This document shows, piece by piece, positions 43,293 through 53,204 of a DNA stretch of 64,000 nt. A program made the translations under genes and the position numbers. Source of the stretch: Rickettsiales bacterium. GTDB taxonomy: Bacteria > Pseudomonadota > Alphaproteobacteria > Rickettsiales > JALZUV01. Each line of letters begins with the position of its first letter. The stretch's first letter is position 1. Where the stretch lies: the NCBI GenBank assembly GCA_029252805.1, contig JAQXAR010000025.1:26425-90424 (forward strand). Reading direction: 5' to 3'. The notes below the pieces were generated by a model. The model made no database searches. It was not told the origin of the DNA and saw nothing but the letters and a program-made list of their open reading frames with translations.

Positions 43293-45029
43293 CTACTTCT
43301 TGTCTTCGGGTAATTCTAGCTCTGGCTTCGCCACCAAATAATCACCTAACGCCAGATAGTCGAGTCCGCTATTTAGGAACACGTCTAATGCTTCAGCCGG
43401 CGTGTTGATGAGCGGGTATCCGTGCAAATTAAACGAAGTGTTTAGCACGCAGTAAGTGCCGGTTTCATCGCCGAAAGCCTTGATAAGCTCCCAGTATCCT
43501 AGGTTGGTATCACGTTTCACAAATTGCGCGCGAGCGGTTTTGTCGCGCGGATGAACCGCAGCGCCAATTTCTTGACTACTCTCAGGATTCGTATCATAGG
43601 CAAGCATCATATAAGGCGATTTAAAGCCCTTAGGATTCACGAGAAATCGGTCGCTTTCTTCTGCCAGCATCGACGGCGCAAAAGGCATCCAGAAGTCGCG
43701 CTTTTTAATCATGGCGTTGATCTTTTCAACATTTGGCCATTCGCGCGGATTCGCTAAAATAGAGCGGTTTCCCAGTGCGCGTGCCCCCCATTCCATACGC
43801 CCAGAAAAACGTGCCACAATGTGATTTTCAGCCAGCAGTTTCGCAACCGTCGGGTTGATGGCATCATAGTGCTGATAGGTGCATCCCGAGGTTCCAATTG
43901 CTTGCTTGATCGCGGTATCAATCTCAGTGTCAGAGAATTCACGACCCAAATATAAATGCTCCAGTGGTGTGCGTGCCTTGCCTGCAGCCTCGCCTGCCAA
44001 GCGAGCATATTCTAGCCATACCGCGCCAAACGACAAAGACTCATCGCCGCAGCTTGGGAAGACAAATAGTTCGTCCACGCAGTCCAGTTCGCCAATGAAT
44101 TTGTTGGCTTTCACATTCATGAAGACGCCGCCGCCGCACACTACTTTGCGAATGCCCGTATGTTCTACTACGCGCAAAACCCACTCGCGCAGCAACTCTT
44201 CGGTGAACATTTGTACGCCACCAGAGATGGCATCAAAGCGCTTGCATTCAAAGCGATCACGCAAGAAATAATAGATGTAGCTCGACTCTAAATCCGTGAC
44301 AAGTTCGAAGCTCAGCCCATCTTCGGACAAGGTTAAATGTTCTTTGAGAATGTCGCGGATTTCCTCGGCGTATTTTTGCTCGGCGTAGGGCGCGAGGCCC
44401 ATCACTTTATATTCATGCTCCCACGGCGTGAGGCCCAGCGCGTAGGTCACACGTGAATAAACCTTGCCTAAAGAGGCCTTACGTTTTGTCTCCGCAATGC
44501 GCTCAATCTTGGTGCCATTACCGATGGAAACAGATGCTGACACGCCGTCACCTGCACCGTCACAGGTCAGGATCAGGACCGGTTCGTCTAGCTCAAAGGG
44601 GGCGCCATAATAGGCGGCAGCGCCATGCGCTAAGTGATGCTCAACGAAGCTTACGTTTTCTGGACTTACACCCAGATGCTTAACTGCTTGCTGGATGCGT
44701 TCTTGCTTTCGGACGTCGAATACTGCTTTCAGGTAGGTCTTTTCGCGTTTCGCGTCGCGCTGCTGGTCTTCTTTGCCTGCGCGATACCATATGTTTGCCT
44801 TGGAGAGATGATCCATGGAATGCATAAAGTTACTAGCATAGACCACCTGATCCAACGCGTCTGACGCAATGCCGGCAATGTTGATGACTTCGTCAATCGA
44901 TAGACGTGGATAGCCGACTTCGTTCTTGTTACGTGTCAGGCGCTCTTCGCAAACTGCGGCCACAATTTCACCGTCAATCAGCAGGGTAGCGCCGGAATTA
45001 TGGCCATCATGTATTCCAAGTATTTTCAT
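43293..45029 (-). CDS. NodU/CmcH-family carbamoyltransferase
   Basis: A 578-residue O-carbamoyltransferase that moves the carbamoyl group from carbamoyl phosphate (through carbamoyl-AMP) to a sugar hydroxyl. The N-terminal domain shows ILGIHDGHNSGATLLIDGEI, EERLTRNKNEVGYPRLSI and the metal-site HHLAHGAAAYYGAPF; GVFMNVKANK lies mid-protein; the C-terminal domain has WGARALGNRSILANPREWP and LNTSFNLHGYPL. It is divergent from wecB, whose start is 178 bp away, and uses the second copy of the duplicated leader. It carbamoylates a repeat-unit sugar, by inference from context. Confidence 0.92.
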   Translation of the reverse strand: MKILGIHDGHNSGATLLIDGEIVAAVCEERLTRNKNEVGYPRLSIDEVINIAGIASDALDQVVYASNFMHSMDHLSKANIWYRAGKEDQQRDAKREKTYLKAVFDVRKQERIQQAVKHLGVSPENVSFVEHHLAHGAAAYYGAPFELDEPVLILTCDGAGDGVSASVSIGNGTKIERIAETKRKASLGKVYSRVTYALGLTPWEHEYKVMGLAPYAEQKYAEEIRDILKEHLTLSEDGLSFELVTDLESSYIYYFLRDRFECKRFDAISGGVQMFTEELLREWVLRVVEHTGIRKVVCGGGVFMNVKANKFIGELDCVDELFVFPSCGDESLSFGAVWLEYARLAGEAAGKARTPLEHLYLGREFSDTEIDTAIKQAIGTSGCTYQHYDAINPTVAKLLAENHIVARFSGRMEWGARALGNRSILANPREWPNVEKINAMIKKRDFWMPFAPSMLAEESDRFLVNPKGFKSPYMMLAYDTNPESSQEIGAAVHPRDKTARAQFVKRDTNLGYWELIKAFGDETGTYCVLNTSFNLHGYPLINTPAEALDVFLNSGLDYLALGDYLVAKPELELPEDKK

Positions 45030-45107
45030 ATTACCTCATATTTACCATTCGTAGCGTGTGCCATTATAATACTGTGTTGTTATGCTTAAAGCTAATGCTT
45101 TCATATT
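45025..45107 (-). promoter_or_regulatory. Duplicated 83-bp promoter/leader, copy B
   Basis: Identical to 43094-43176, with TATAAT at 45063-45068, the AAAGC-TAAT-GCTTT inverted repeat at 45088-45101, GAGG and the carbamoyltransferase ATG. The rest of the spacer (45108-45207) leads to the divergent wecB gene and is the likely parent of the diverged sequence at 43177-43275, which has no gene start on the plus strand. Confidence 0.8.
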
Positions 45108-45207
45108 ACTTGCATAAAATGTAATCTGACATACAGACAGTAACCTTGCTTATTTTCATAGGTTAAGTACTAGCCAATATTGATTTTAAGATAAGAAAGA
45201 GGAATAA

Positions 45208-46296
45208 ATGACATCAGAGACCATCTTCTCCATCATCGGCGCACGCCCGCATTTCGTAAAAGCGGCTCCATTTATGGAAGCGATGCGCGAATCTTCTCAT
45301 CAGGTATTTACCATCCACTCTGGTCAGCATTACGACCGCAATATGTCGGATGTATTCTTTCAGGAGCTAGGTATTCCCGATCCAGATATCAATCTCGGTA
45401 TCGGCTCTGGTACGCATGCCAATCAAACTGCCGAAGTGATGATGGGTGTGGAAAAGTTGATTCTGGAGAAAAAACCCGAAGCGGTGGTGGTCTATGGCGA
45501 TACGAATACGACGTTAGGCGCGGCGCTCGCAGCCGCTAAACTCTATGTGCCACTGGTTCATATCGAGGCTGGCGTGCGCTGTGGTAACTATCATATGCCG
45601 GAAGAAATTAATCGCGGCGTGATTGATAAAATTTCGAACTGTCTGGTCTGTCCAAGTGATTTGGCTGTCCAGAATCTGGCAAAAGAGGGGATTGTCAAAG
45701 GTGTCGATAATTACGGCGACTTTATGTATGACACTTTCGTTAAAGCGCAGGAAATGGCGCGCGTACAGGCGATAGATCTTGCCGATTATAATGTGAAAGA
45801 AGGCGGGTATTTTCTCTCAACGCTCCATCGTGAGGAAACGACCGCCTCGGCAGAAACCTTGGCCGCCGTGTTGGATGCGTTGGGCAGTTTTGATTATCCG
45901 GTCTTATTGCCGCTGCATCCGCGTACGCGCGCCTGTTTGGAACAAGCGAACATCCCGCTAGAACGCTCTGATAATTTAAGAATTCTGGAGCCAATCGGTT
46001 ATATCGAAATGGTCAGCTTGATGAGCCGTGCAAAAATGGTGTTAACAGATTCCGGCGGAGTGCAAAAAGAGGCATTATGGGCTGGAATTCCCTGCGTAAC
46101 ACTCATGAATGAGACGACTTGGGTTGAGACAATCGAAGCGGGTTGGAATAAATTAACCGGGCTAGATTCGCAAAAAATTAAGAATGCGGTGGTTCATTTT
46201 TTGGAAAATACACCGCCCGCTTTATCCGATGTAACAAGTCTTTACGGCCCTGTTGGTTCAGCACAACGTGTTGCAAAGAACTTAGGTTGGATTTAA
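45208..46296 (+). CDS. wecB: Non-hydrolysing UDP-N-acetylglucosamine 2-epimerase
   Basis: A 362-residue GT-B-fold epimerase interconverting UDP-GlcNAc and UDP-ManNAc. Marks are IIGARPHFVKAAPFMEAM, HSGQHYDRNMSDVFFQELGI, VVVYGDTNTTLGAALAAAKL, HIEAGVRCGNYHMPEEINRG and LTDSGGVQKEALWAGIPC. The ATG at 45208 has AGAGG five bases upstream. It is encoded alone on the plus strand between minus-strand genes and converges with the uronate epimerase gene 6 bp away. UDP-ManNAc could feed a ManNAcA or similar sugar. Confidence 0.93.
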   Translation: MTSETIFSIIGARPHFVKAAPFMEAMRESSHQVFTIHSGQHYDRNMSDVFFQELGIPDPDINLGIGSGTHANQTAEVMMGVEKLILEKKPEAVVVYGDTNTTLGAALAAAKLYVPLVHIEAGVRCGNYHMPEEINRGVIDKISNCLVCPSDLAVQNLAKEGIVKGVDNYGDFMYDTFVKAQEMARVQAIDLADYNVKEGGYFLSTLHREETTASAETLAAVLDALGSFDYPVLLPLHPRTRACLEQANIPLERSDNLRILEPIGYIEMVSLMSRAKMVLTDSGGVQKEALWAGIPCVTLMNETTWVETIEAGWNKLTGLDSQKIKNAVVHFLENTPPALSDVTSLYGPVGSAQRVAKNLGWI

Positions 46297-46302
46297 TTTA
46301 CA

Positions 46303-47313
46303 CTAAATCTTGTAATAGTCGCGGTACCAGTCAACGAATTCGCGTACGCCTTGTTGCACCGTGATCGAAGGCTTATAGCCTGTCGCATTCACCAGTTCTG
46401 AGACATCGGAAAGATTATCGGCAATATCACCGGCCTGTAAGGGCAGCAATTCTCTCTCAGCCTTCATACCCAAAACTTCTTCAATGGTTTCAATATATTC
46501 AACCAGCTTTACGGAGTGATTATTGCCAATATTCAAAATACGGAAAGGGGCAAAGCTGGTGGCGACATCTGGGTTGTTGCTATCCCAATCAGGGTTGGGC
46601 TGCGCGATGTTATCACTGCTGCGTAAAATACCTTCGACAATATCAGTAATATAGGTGAAATCGCGCGTGTGGTTACCATGATTGAATAGCTGGATGGGTT
46701 TACCTTCTAAGATATTCTTGGTGAAAATAAACAGTGCCATATCTGGGCGACCCCATGTGCCGTAAGCGGTAAAGAAGCGCAGCGCAGTGGTCGGTAAATT
46801 GAATAGGTTGCTATAGGCATGTGCCATGAGCTCATTCGCACGTTTGGTGGCGGCATAAAATTGTAGCGGATGAGCTGCCGTTTGATGTTCAGAGAAAGGA
46901 ATGTCCGTATTCGCACCATAAACACCAGAGGTAGAAGCATAGGTTAGGTGCGGTACTTTTTGGTAACGACACGCCTCCAGCATATTGGTGAATGCAATTA
47001 AGTTAGACTCCACATAAGCTTCTGGGTGTTCCATGCTATGGCGCACACCTGCTTGTGCTGCAAGGTGAATGACACGGTCGAATTGATGCTCTTTGAAGCA
47101 TTCATCGACCGCTGGTTTATCGGCCAGATTCGCACGATAGAAATGATAATCGCCCTCCATCGCATCAAGTATTTTTAAACGGTCTTCTTTCAATTGAGGG
47201 TCGTAATAGTCATTCACACTGTCAAAGCCAACAACGCTATGGCCACGTTCTAGGAGCGTCTTTGCTGTATGAAAACCGATGAACCCTGCATTACCGGTGA
47301 CAAGATATTTCAC
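46303..47313 (-). CDS. UDP-glucuronate 4-epimerase-like extended SDR
   Basis: A 336-residue extended [21 protein letters not shown] at the N-terminus, [20 protein letters not shown] (typical of UDP-glucuronate 4-epimerases such as CapI/LspL), catalytic YASTSGVYG and [13 protein letters not shown] (Y-x3-K). It probably inverts C4 of the UDP-uronate or UDP-HexNAc-uronate produced by the dehydrogenase encoded just upstream. The start is the GTG at 47313 overlapping the dehydrogenase stop (GTGA) with GAGG seven bases before it; the ATG at 47382 lies well inside that gene. Confidence 0.88.
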   Translation of the reverse strand: MKYLVTGNAGFIGFHTAKTLLERGHSVVGFDSVNDYYDPQLKEDRLKILDAMEGDYHFYRANLADKPAVDECFKEHQFDRVIHLAAQAGVRHSMEHPEAYVESNLIAFTNMLEACRYQKVPHLTYASTSGVYGANTDIPFSEHQTAAHPLQFYAATKRANELMAHAYSNLFNLPTTALRFFTAYGTWGRPDMALFIFTKNILEGKPIQLFNHGNHTRDFTYITDIVEGILRSSDNIAQPNPDWDSNNPDVATSFAPFRILNIGNNHSVKLVEYIETIEEVLGMKAERELLPLQAGDIADNLSDVSELVNATGYKPSITVQQGVREFVDWYRDYYKI

Positions 47314-48584
47314 AAGCGTTCCTCGCTCTCTGATATTTTGAATAAGCCTTTTACATCGTATAAGATACCATCTGGCTTGCATAGAGCCCTAATGTTTGTC
47401 GCTCCTAACTCAATGAACTGGTGATGGCCGACAGCGATAATCACAGCGTCGTAATCAGCGGCGTTAGGCTTATTCACCAAGGTGATACCATATTCACGTT
47501 TTGCATCTTCAGCGCTTACCCATGGGTCGCAAACATCAACCTGGGCATGATAAGTTTGTAATTCGCGGATGACATCAATCACGCGAGAGTTACGCAGGTC
47601 AGGGCAGTTCTCTTTAAAGGTGAGCCCCATGATCAGAATTTTGCTTTCCGCCACATTAAGGCGTGCTTTCAACATTAGGCGAATCACACGCTCCGCCAGA
47701 TACTGTCCCATCGTATCGTTGATACGGCGCCCAGCCAAAATCACCTCAGGGTGATAGCCAACCTGCTGCGCGCGATAGGTAAGGTAATAGGGGTCAACGC
47801 CGATGCAATGGCCGCCAACTAGACCAGGTGAGAAGGGCAGGAAGTTCCATTTGGTTTTAGCGGCTTCGAGCACGTCTTGCGTATCAATACCGAGCCTATG
47901 GAAGATAATTGATAGCTCATTCATGAAGGCGATATTTAAATCGCGTTGTGCATTCTCAATTACCTTTGCGGCTTCCGCTACTTCGATGGAGGAGGCTTTA
48001 TGTGTGCCTGCCGTGATGACGGAGGCATAAACGGCATCCACAACATCTGCGGTTTCAGGCGTTGAGCCGCTCGTCACTTTTACAATATCGACAATGCCGC
48101 GATTTCTATCACCGGGGTTGATGCGTTCAGGGCTGTAGCCCGTGAAGAAATCAACATTATGCTTCATGCCAGATTCGCGCTCTAGAATCTCGACACCAAC
48201 ATTTTGAACGCAACCGGGAAAGACGGTAGATTCATACACCACAATCGCACCTTTAGGCATAACACGCGCTACCATTTCAGAGGCCTTTTTGAAAGGGTAT
48301 AGGTCAGGCTGTTTGGCGGAGTTAATAGGAGTTGGGACCGTGATGATGAATAGTTTGCACTGTTTCAAGTCATCTGAATCGGTCGTAAAGGAGAGTTGCG
48401 ATGCTGCGGCCAGTTCTTCCTCGCTCACCTCAAGGTTTTTATCAATGCTATTCTGGAGCGATTCAACTCGATCTTTTGCAATATCAAACCCGATAACAGG
48501 CCGTTTATTGCCAAATGCAACGGCGAGTGGCAAGCCGACATAACCGAGTCCAATAACCGCAATTTTATCTGTATCAAGAATCAT
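47310..48584 (-). CDS. tviB: UDP-N-acetylhexosamine/UDP-sugar 6-dehydrogenase (TviB/WbpA-like)
   Basis: A 424-residue NAD-dependent nucleotide-sugar dehydrogenase that oxidises the C6 hydroxyl to a carboxylate. [20 protein letters not shown] is the NAD motif, [13 protein letters not shown] and [20 protein letters not shown] follow, and the catalytic cysteine is in [15 protein letters not shown]. It resembles TviB of Vi antigen synthesis (UDP-GlcNAc dehydrogenase) more than UDP-glucose dehydrogenase. The ATG at 48584 is preceded by AAGG; the frame to 48653 overlaps the upstream transferase gene. With the epimerase it could supply UDP-GalNAcA or a similar uronic acid. Confidence 0.9.
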   Translation of the reverse strand: MILDTDKIAVIGLGYVGLPLAVAFGNKRPVIGFDIAKDRVESLQNSIDKNLEVSEEELAAASQLSFTTDSDDLKQCKLFIITVPTPINSAKQPDLYPFKKASEMVARVMPKGAIVVYESTVFPGCVQNVGVEILERESGMKHNVDFFTGYSPERINPGDRNRGIVDIVKVTSGSTPETADVVDAVYASVITAGTHKASSIEVAEAAKVIENAQRDLNIAFMNELSIIFHRLGIDTQDVLEAAKTKWNFLPFSPGLVGGHCIGVDPYYLTYRAQQVGYHPEVILAGRRINDTMGQYLAERVIRLMLKARLNVAESKILIMGLTFKENCPDLRNSRVIDVIRELQTYHAQVDVCDPWVSAEDAKREYGITLVNKPNAADYDAVIIAVGHHQFIELGATNIRALCKPDGILYDVKGLFKISESEERL

Positions 48585-48594
48585 TGAGTTAGCC

Positions 48595-50031
48595 TTATTT
48601 TGTAAAAGATTGTTTAGAGAACTGAGTAGTACGGCATTGCTCAACCACATCAAGTGCTGGCTTAGAACCTATGAACATGACAGTCAGTGTTTTGATCGTA
48701 ATGCGTATATCCAGCCACAGGGACATATTTTGAATGTACCAATAATCGAGTATGAGTTTTTGTGCGGGCGTTAAGTAATCTCCGCCGTGAACTTGCGCCC
48801 AACCGCTGACTCCGGGGCGAACGCTCAAACGCACCTCACCATTTTCCGGCTGGTCTTCTGGCAGTAAAGGACGAGGGCCAATAAACGACATTGTACCCGT
48901 TAGAATATGAAAGAGTTGAGGTAACTCGTCCAAGCGCAAGTGGCGAATCATTTTGCCAATAATGGAGCTGCGTTTATTGTCATTCGCTTTATGTTCAAGG
49001 CGTTCTTGGTCTAAACGACGGCTAGCAGGCAGCATGGTTCTAAATTTGTATAAACGGAAGTTTCTGCCGTGATGTCCGGGGCGTTGCTGCCAAAAGAACG
49101 CAGGTAAACCAATATCAATAATAACCAATAGGAAGGTTAAAAGAAGGAGAGGGGAGAGTATAATTGCAAGTGTAAGCGACCCTGCAATATCAATCAAACG
49201 TTTTAGATAAGGGTAGCTTCCTGACACTTGTTCCTCATAGACGGGAGCCACCGTGATTGATTTTGTCGCGTCTAAATTAATCGCAGTTTCAGGAATAATA
49301 TCTTGACTAAAGTGAACCAGCTTAAGGGTGCCATCATTTTGTAATTTAGTTAGGGTTTCCTTCGCCACTTTGTTTAAATCATCGAAAGGTTGGGCTAATA
49401 TGACTTGATCAATACGAATTCCGTGCACCAAAAAGCGTTCGAGTAATTCAGGTATATGGTTCACATTTCCAATAATGCTATGTTTATGAAATGCCCGGCC
49501 ATGTAGCTGTGTATCTTCATCAATAATGCCTTCAATAATGACTCCACCATGTAAAATCCTTTCTGCGAAAGAAAGATAAAGCTCTGTTACATGATTGACG
49601 CCAACGATGAGAACACTTTGGCGTTTCTGGTTGGTTTTGGTCTGAATCGGCCCCCAAATCCGGCGTACGAGTAAACGACTACCGCACATGCTGAATACGC
49701 AAAATGCCCAATGGATAGGGGGAACAGAGCGAGGAATTACTTCCAGTCGGTCGAGCAAAAAGAGTAGGCTATTACTGAGCAATACCACCAATGTGATGCT
49801 CAAAATGATATTGCGTAAATCTTTCTGTGAGGTGAAGCGCCACATGCTAGTATAGGTGTTGAAGGACATCAAAATAAGAGCAGAAACGGATATTGTTGCT
49901 GCCAGAACTTTTAGCAAGTCATAAGGATGAGGTGCTTCGATAAAGGAGGTGCCATTGCGTAGATATAACGCAATGAGTAGTGCAATAGTGATGCATGCAA
50001 TATCAAAAAAGAAATAGAGGTATTTTTTCAT
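48595..50031 (-). CDS. Polyprenyl-phosphate sugar phosphotransferase (WbaP/WcaJ family)
   Basis: A 478-residue initiating transferase that puts the first sugar-1-phosphate on undecaprenyl phosphate. It has four N-terminal helices (about 5-24, 42-60, 80-98, 108-125), a Rossmann-like middle domain ([20 protein letters not shown]), a fifth hydrophobic helix near 285-310 and the catalytic C-domain: [48 protein letters not shown] and [20 protein letters not shown]. It lies 10 bp ahead of tviB and 128 bp behind the small hypothetical gene. Confidence 0.93.
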   Translation of the reverse strand: MKKYLYFFFDIACITIALLIALYLRNGTSFIEAPHPYDLLKVLAATISVSALILMSFNTYTSMWRFTSQKDLRNIILSITLVVLLSNSLLFLLDRLEVIPRSVPPIHWAFCVFSMCGSRLLVRRIWGPIQTKTNQKRQSVLIVGVNHVTELYLSFAERILHGGVIIEGIIDEDTQLHGRAFHKHSIIGNVNHIPELLERFLVHGIRIDQVILAQPFDDLNKVAKETLTKLQNDGTLKLVHFSQDIIPETAINLDATKSITVAPVYEEQVSGSYPYLKRLIDIAGSLTLAIILSPLLLLTFLLVIIDIGLPAFFWQQRPGHHGRNFRLYKFRTMLPASRRLDQERLEHKANDNKRSSIIGKMIRHLRLDELPQLFHILTGTMSFIGPRPLLPEDQPENGEVRLSVRPGVSGWAQVHGGDYLTPAQKLILDYWYIQNMSLWLDIRITIKTLTVMFIGSKPALDVVEQCRTTQFSKQSFTK

Positions 50032-50159
50032 TTATTATCCCTGTGCTTGCATCATAAGATATGCGCCATCAAGTGCAATCTATTCACATGTTTTTCGCCT
50101 AAATTCCGATTTTAGAGGTGATTTTAGTGTTAAATGATAGTGTGCAGAGCAACGCTAGA

Positions 50160-50813
50160 TCAGTAATGTATGGGAGCGGTTGATTCTTTTTCCATTTCTT
50201 CCAGAATCATATCGAGTGATTCGACTCCCAATGCTTTTTTGAATTTTCGCTGCCGGTTTGTAGAGGCATTTTGTAGAACCTTAATATCATTGATTGCAAT
50301 GGCGCGAGCGGGTTCATCTAATAGAGAGGTGAAACCGATCACAAATAAGCTGCGTCTTTCCGCTAGCCAAGCCTCTCGCGGGGCGACATGTGCTGATTGC
50401 TTGTAAGCATGTAGTGCATCGCTATTAAAGCCAGCATGCTGCACATGGATGATCGCTTTGATGAGCCAGCTATTGCCATCTTTAGGTTGGCAATGGAGGT
50501 GTTTTCCGATGGTGATCACTGCGGCAGATAGCGTTTCATCTACCTGTTCGAAAGTATTCTCAGACTCTTGTTGAGCAAAGCGCGTCATGTAGAGTGTCGT
50601 TAAATCTTTATAGAAATTACCATGACAAAAATTATACGCAGAAAAGGTCTGATAGTCTTTAATAGCCGCTTCAACTCTACTGCGCTCGACTTCCTCTTGT
50701 TGTTGGATCGCGTCAATGATGGAGCGATGTTTTAACCGTACATATTCACTTGGGACTATCGACGCTATCCAGACAATAGCGCATAAAGTTAAGAAAAGAG
50801 CTGGAATGCGCAT
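50160..50813 (-). CDS. Unrecognised envelope protein with N-terminal membrane helix
   Basis: A 217-residue protein that I do not recognise. An uncleaved signal anchor (residues 3-22) is followed by a charged helical region (IIDAIQQQEEVERSRVEAAI) and helical hairpins that may be TPR-like (NSWLIKAIIHVQHAGFNSDA, LHAYKQSAHVAPREAWLAER). Two cysteines (about 63 and 106) could form a disulfide in the periplasm. Its ATG is only 3 bp after the stop of BY-kinase 2, so it is co-translated with it and may be a periplasmic partner of the polymer machine. Confidence 0.65.
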   Translation of the reverse strand: MRIPALFLTLCAIVWIASIVPSEYVRLKHRSIIDAIQQQEEVERSRVEAAIKDYQTFSAYNFCHGNFYKDLTTLYMTRFAQQESENTFEQVDETLSAAVITIGKHLHCQPKDGNSWLIKAIIHVQHAGFNSDALHAYKQSAHVAPREAWLAERRSLFVIGFTSLLDEPARAIAINDIKVLQNASTNRQRKFKKALGVESLDMILEEMEKESTAPIHY

Positions 50814-50816
50814 GGG

Positions 50817-53111
50817 TTAGCGTTCGGAATAATTATCATAGCTGTAATAGCCATATTGGGTCGCTTTGTCTGTATCTACGAGTGTTAGCAGGGCGCCAAC
50901 TGTTTTATCATGCACTTCTGGTGAGCGCTCTAATGCTTTGCGAATAACCTCACGATCGGTTTTTCCCCAATGGGCGAGGAAGACGAAACTATCAACCACA
51001 TTCGAAATCACGCGTGCATCGACGATATGCCCGATGGGCGGTAGGTCAATAATGACGACATCAAAAATTTTCTGTAAATGTTCGACTAATGCATTCATTT
51101 GCCCTGATGCGACGAGGTTCAGGTTAGTGATAGAGGTCGCTCTGCCTTTGGCCGGAATGAAGAATAACTTTTGGTTATCGATTTTATGACAAATAGAGGA
51201 TAAATCGGATAAAACGTCCTCTCGTGCCTCAGTGCCTAATCGTGATGCCAGCTCATAAAAACCGCTCTCTGCTTGGGGGGTAAACCAGTCAGTCAGGCTA
51301 GGGCGGCGGAAATCACAATCAATCAGCGCGACCTTCTTGCCTGTGAGCGCTAGGTGCTTGGCAAGGAAGCATGAAGTGACGGATTTCCCTTCTCCTGGAT
51401 TGGCTGAAACGAATGAGATAACTTTCCCTTTGCGAGTCCGGTCTTCGTTCTTATTGAATTGAGTTGCCAGCTGGATGTTGCGCATGACTTCTGCGGTGAT
51501 ACTGGTTTGTGTGTCTAGCAATTGGGTAAGCTCTGTAAAGCCGGCCATATTAAATGGGCGCGACGATGACTCCGTTGTTTGTGCCGTACTCTTCTTTTGT
51601 TTTTTGGCAAAGCGGCCGAGTTTTTTATCGTCGAATATTACTTTTGGCAACATGCCTAAGCAGGTGCGTTGTGTGGCGCTTTCCAGACCTTCGGTTTTCC
51701 AAATGAAGCGGTCTAATTGTTCGCGTATAAAGACAAGCGCGATGCCAAGCCCAGCCCCGAAGAGCAGGCCCGCTAACAGAATAACATTCTTTTTAGGCCA
51801 GCTGGGTGAAGCGGGTTCCATTGCAGTGTTAATAATACGCGCATGCACCTGAGGTATGGATTGTTGTTCCGCTTGTTCATTAAAGGTATCAAGCATTTTT
51901 GTGTAGAGGTTGCGCGTTGACTTGGCGAGGCGTTCAAGCTCTCGCAACTCAATTTGGCCGCGCTGGTTTGCGATTGAGTTGTTTCTGACGATACCCAATT
52001 CTTTTTCCAGTGTTTTTGTTTTAGATTGCGCGATTTCATAGGCATTTTTATAGCCTCCGGCGAGGCGACGATATTCGTCGATAATGATCGCTTGAATGTC
52101 TCCCATCTGCTGCGATAGGTTGCGATAAGCTTGGTGATTAGCCCCTTGTTTGCGTCTAATTTCATTGGCGCGGCGTGATAATACAATATATTCGTTGCGC
52201 AATTTTACGATGATGCCATTTTTGAGTGAATCACTTGTCACTGTGTTTGAGTCACCGGCTTCAATAATGGATTGAATCAGGGAATATTGCGCTTTGGCTT
52301 GGGCTGCTTCGGCGCGAGCCGTACCTAAGTTGCTATTGAGTTCTGAGAGTTGCCGGTCGGAAACAGAGATGCGGTTTGAGATCTTAACGATTTGATTCTC
52401 TTCTTTGTAATTTTCAACCGCTCGTTCAGCGGTGGTTAGCTCTTCTCTCAGTTTTTTCAAACGGGATTTTAACCATGAGGCTGTGCGTTGTGACACTTCA
52501 TAATAAGATTCAAGTTCATCTTCAAGATAGGTGTTTGCAATCAAATTTGCGCGGTCAGCAGCGATCTTGGGGTTGCCAGACGTATAACTGATTTTAATAA
52601 CAAAAGCTTTGCCGACTCGCTCTACGACTACGCCTCCCCGGAATGAACTGAAGCGTGCTTGTTTGGAAATTTCTTTTTGAGTTTTGGCGCTATTGGCATT
52701 GGGAGGGGGCAGAATCATTTTCTTAATAGAAGAGAAAAAGCCTTCTGAAGGCGCACCCTTAAGGTTTTTGTAAAGTCCAGCACGCTCAGCCGCCTTCCCT
52801 AACAATTTATTAGACTTTATCACCTCAATTTGACTGTCGAGAACAAGGTTCTCTTTGAATCCAAAGTAATTTTGAGTGCCAGGTAAAGCGCTTTGCAGGC
52901 GTGGGTCAATCAAGATGGAAGTAGAGGCCGTATAGCGTGGTGCGGCGAAGTTAAGATAAATAATACTAAGCGTTAATCCAGAAATTAAGCAGAAAAATAG
53001 CAGTTTGCAGTGACGGTGAAGGATCGCGAAGATGTCTTGAAAAGAGATGAGATTGTCAGATTCAAAATCTGATTCTTCCTGTGTCGAAAATTCTGTTGGT
53101 AATTCTGTCAT
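50817..53111 (-). CDS. Wzz/GumC-type chain-length protein fused to BY-kinase (copy 2)
   Basis: A 764-residue paralogue of the protein encoded at 18340-20586, with the same order: short N-tail, TM1 near 35-55, long coiled coil, TM2 after PSWPKKNVILL, and a BY-kinase with Walker A GEGKS (573-577), Walker A' ALIDCDFRRPS, Walker B VVIIDLPP and a C-terminal tyrosine cluster (Y753, 755, 756, 758, 761). I chose the ATG at 53111; a GTG at 53129 adds six residues. Two complete kinases in one locus suggest two export systems or a hetero-oligomer. The genes upstream include a phosphatase that may dephosphorylate it. Confidence 0.92.
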   Translation of the reverse strand: MTELPTEFSTQEESDFESDNLISFQDIFAILHRHCKLLFFCLISGLTLSIIYLNFAAPRYTASTSILIDPRLQSALPGTQNYFGFKENLVLDSQIEVIKSNKLLGKAAERAGLYKNLKGAPSEGFFSSIKKMILPPPNANSAKTQKEISKQARFSSFRGGVVVERVGKAFVIKISYTSGNPKIAADRANLIANTYLEDELESYYEVSQRTASWLKSRLKKLREELTTAERAVENYKEENQIVKISNRISVSDRQLSELNSNLGTARAEAAQAKAQYSLIQSIIEAGDSNTVTSDSLKNGIIVKLRNEYIVLSRRANEIRRKQGANHQAYRNLSQQMGDIQAIIIDEYRRLAGGYKNAYEIAQSKTKTLEKELGIVRNNSIANQRGQIELRELERLAKSTRNLYTKMLDTFNEQAEQQSIPQVHARIINTAMEPASPSWPKKNVILLAGLLFGAGLGIALVFIREQLDRFIWKTEGLESATQRTCLGMLPKVIFDDKKLGRFAKKQKKSTAQTTESSSRPFNMAGFTELTQLLDTQTSITAEVMRNIQLATQFNKNEDRTRKGKVISFVSANPGEGKSVTSCFLAKHLALTGKKVALIDCDFRRPSLTDWFTPQAESGFYELASRLGTEAREDVLSDLSSICHKIDNQKLFFIPAKGRATSITNLNLVASGQMNALVEHLQKIFDVVIIDLPPIGHIVDARVISNVVDSFVFLAHWGKTDREVIRKALERSPEVHDKTVGALLTLVDTDKATQYGYYSYDNYSER

Positions 53112-53204
53112 TGTTAGATTTGAGAGCACTTTGCTATTTCGAGTTGTCGCCTTGCTATCTGCTTGTATGGGCTAATGGCCGACCTGACAACACTTTAAAC
53201 AGGG

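Noticed and set aside
46303..47382. Longer start for the uronate epimerase gene at 47382
   Set aside because: The extra 23 residues lie wholly inside the dehydrogenase gene and do not fit the family N-terminus; the GTG at 47313 has a good ribosome binding site and stop overlap.
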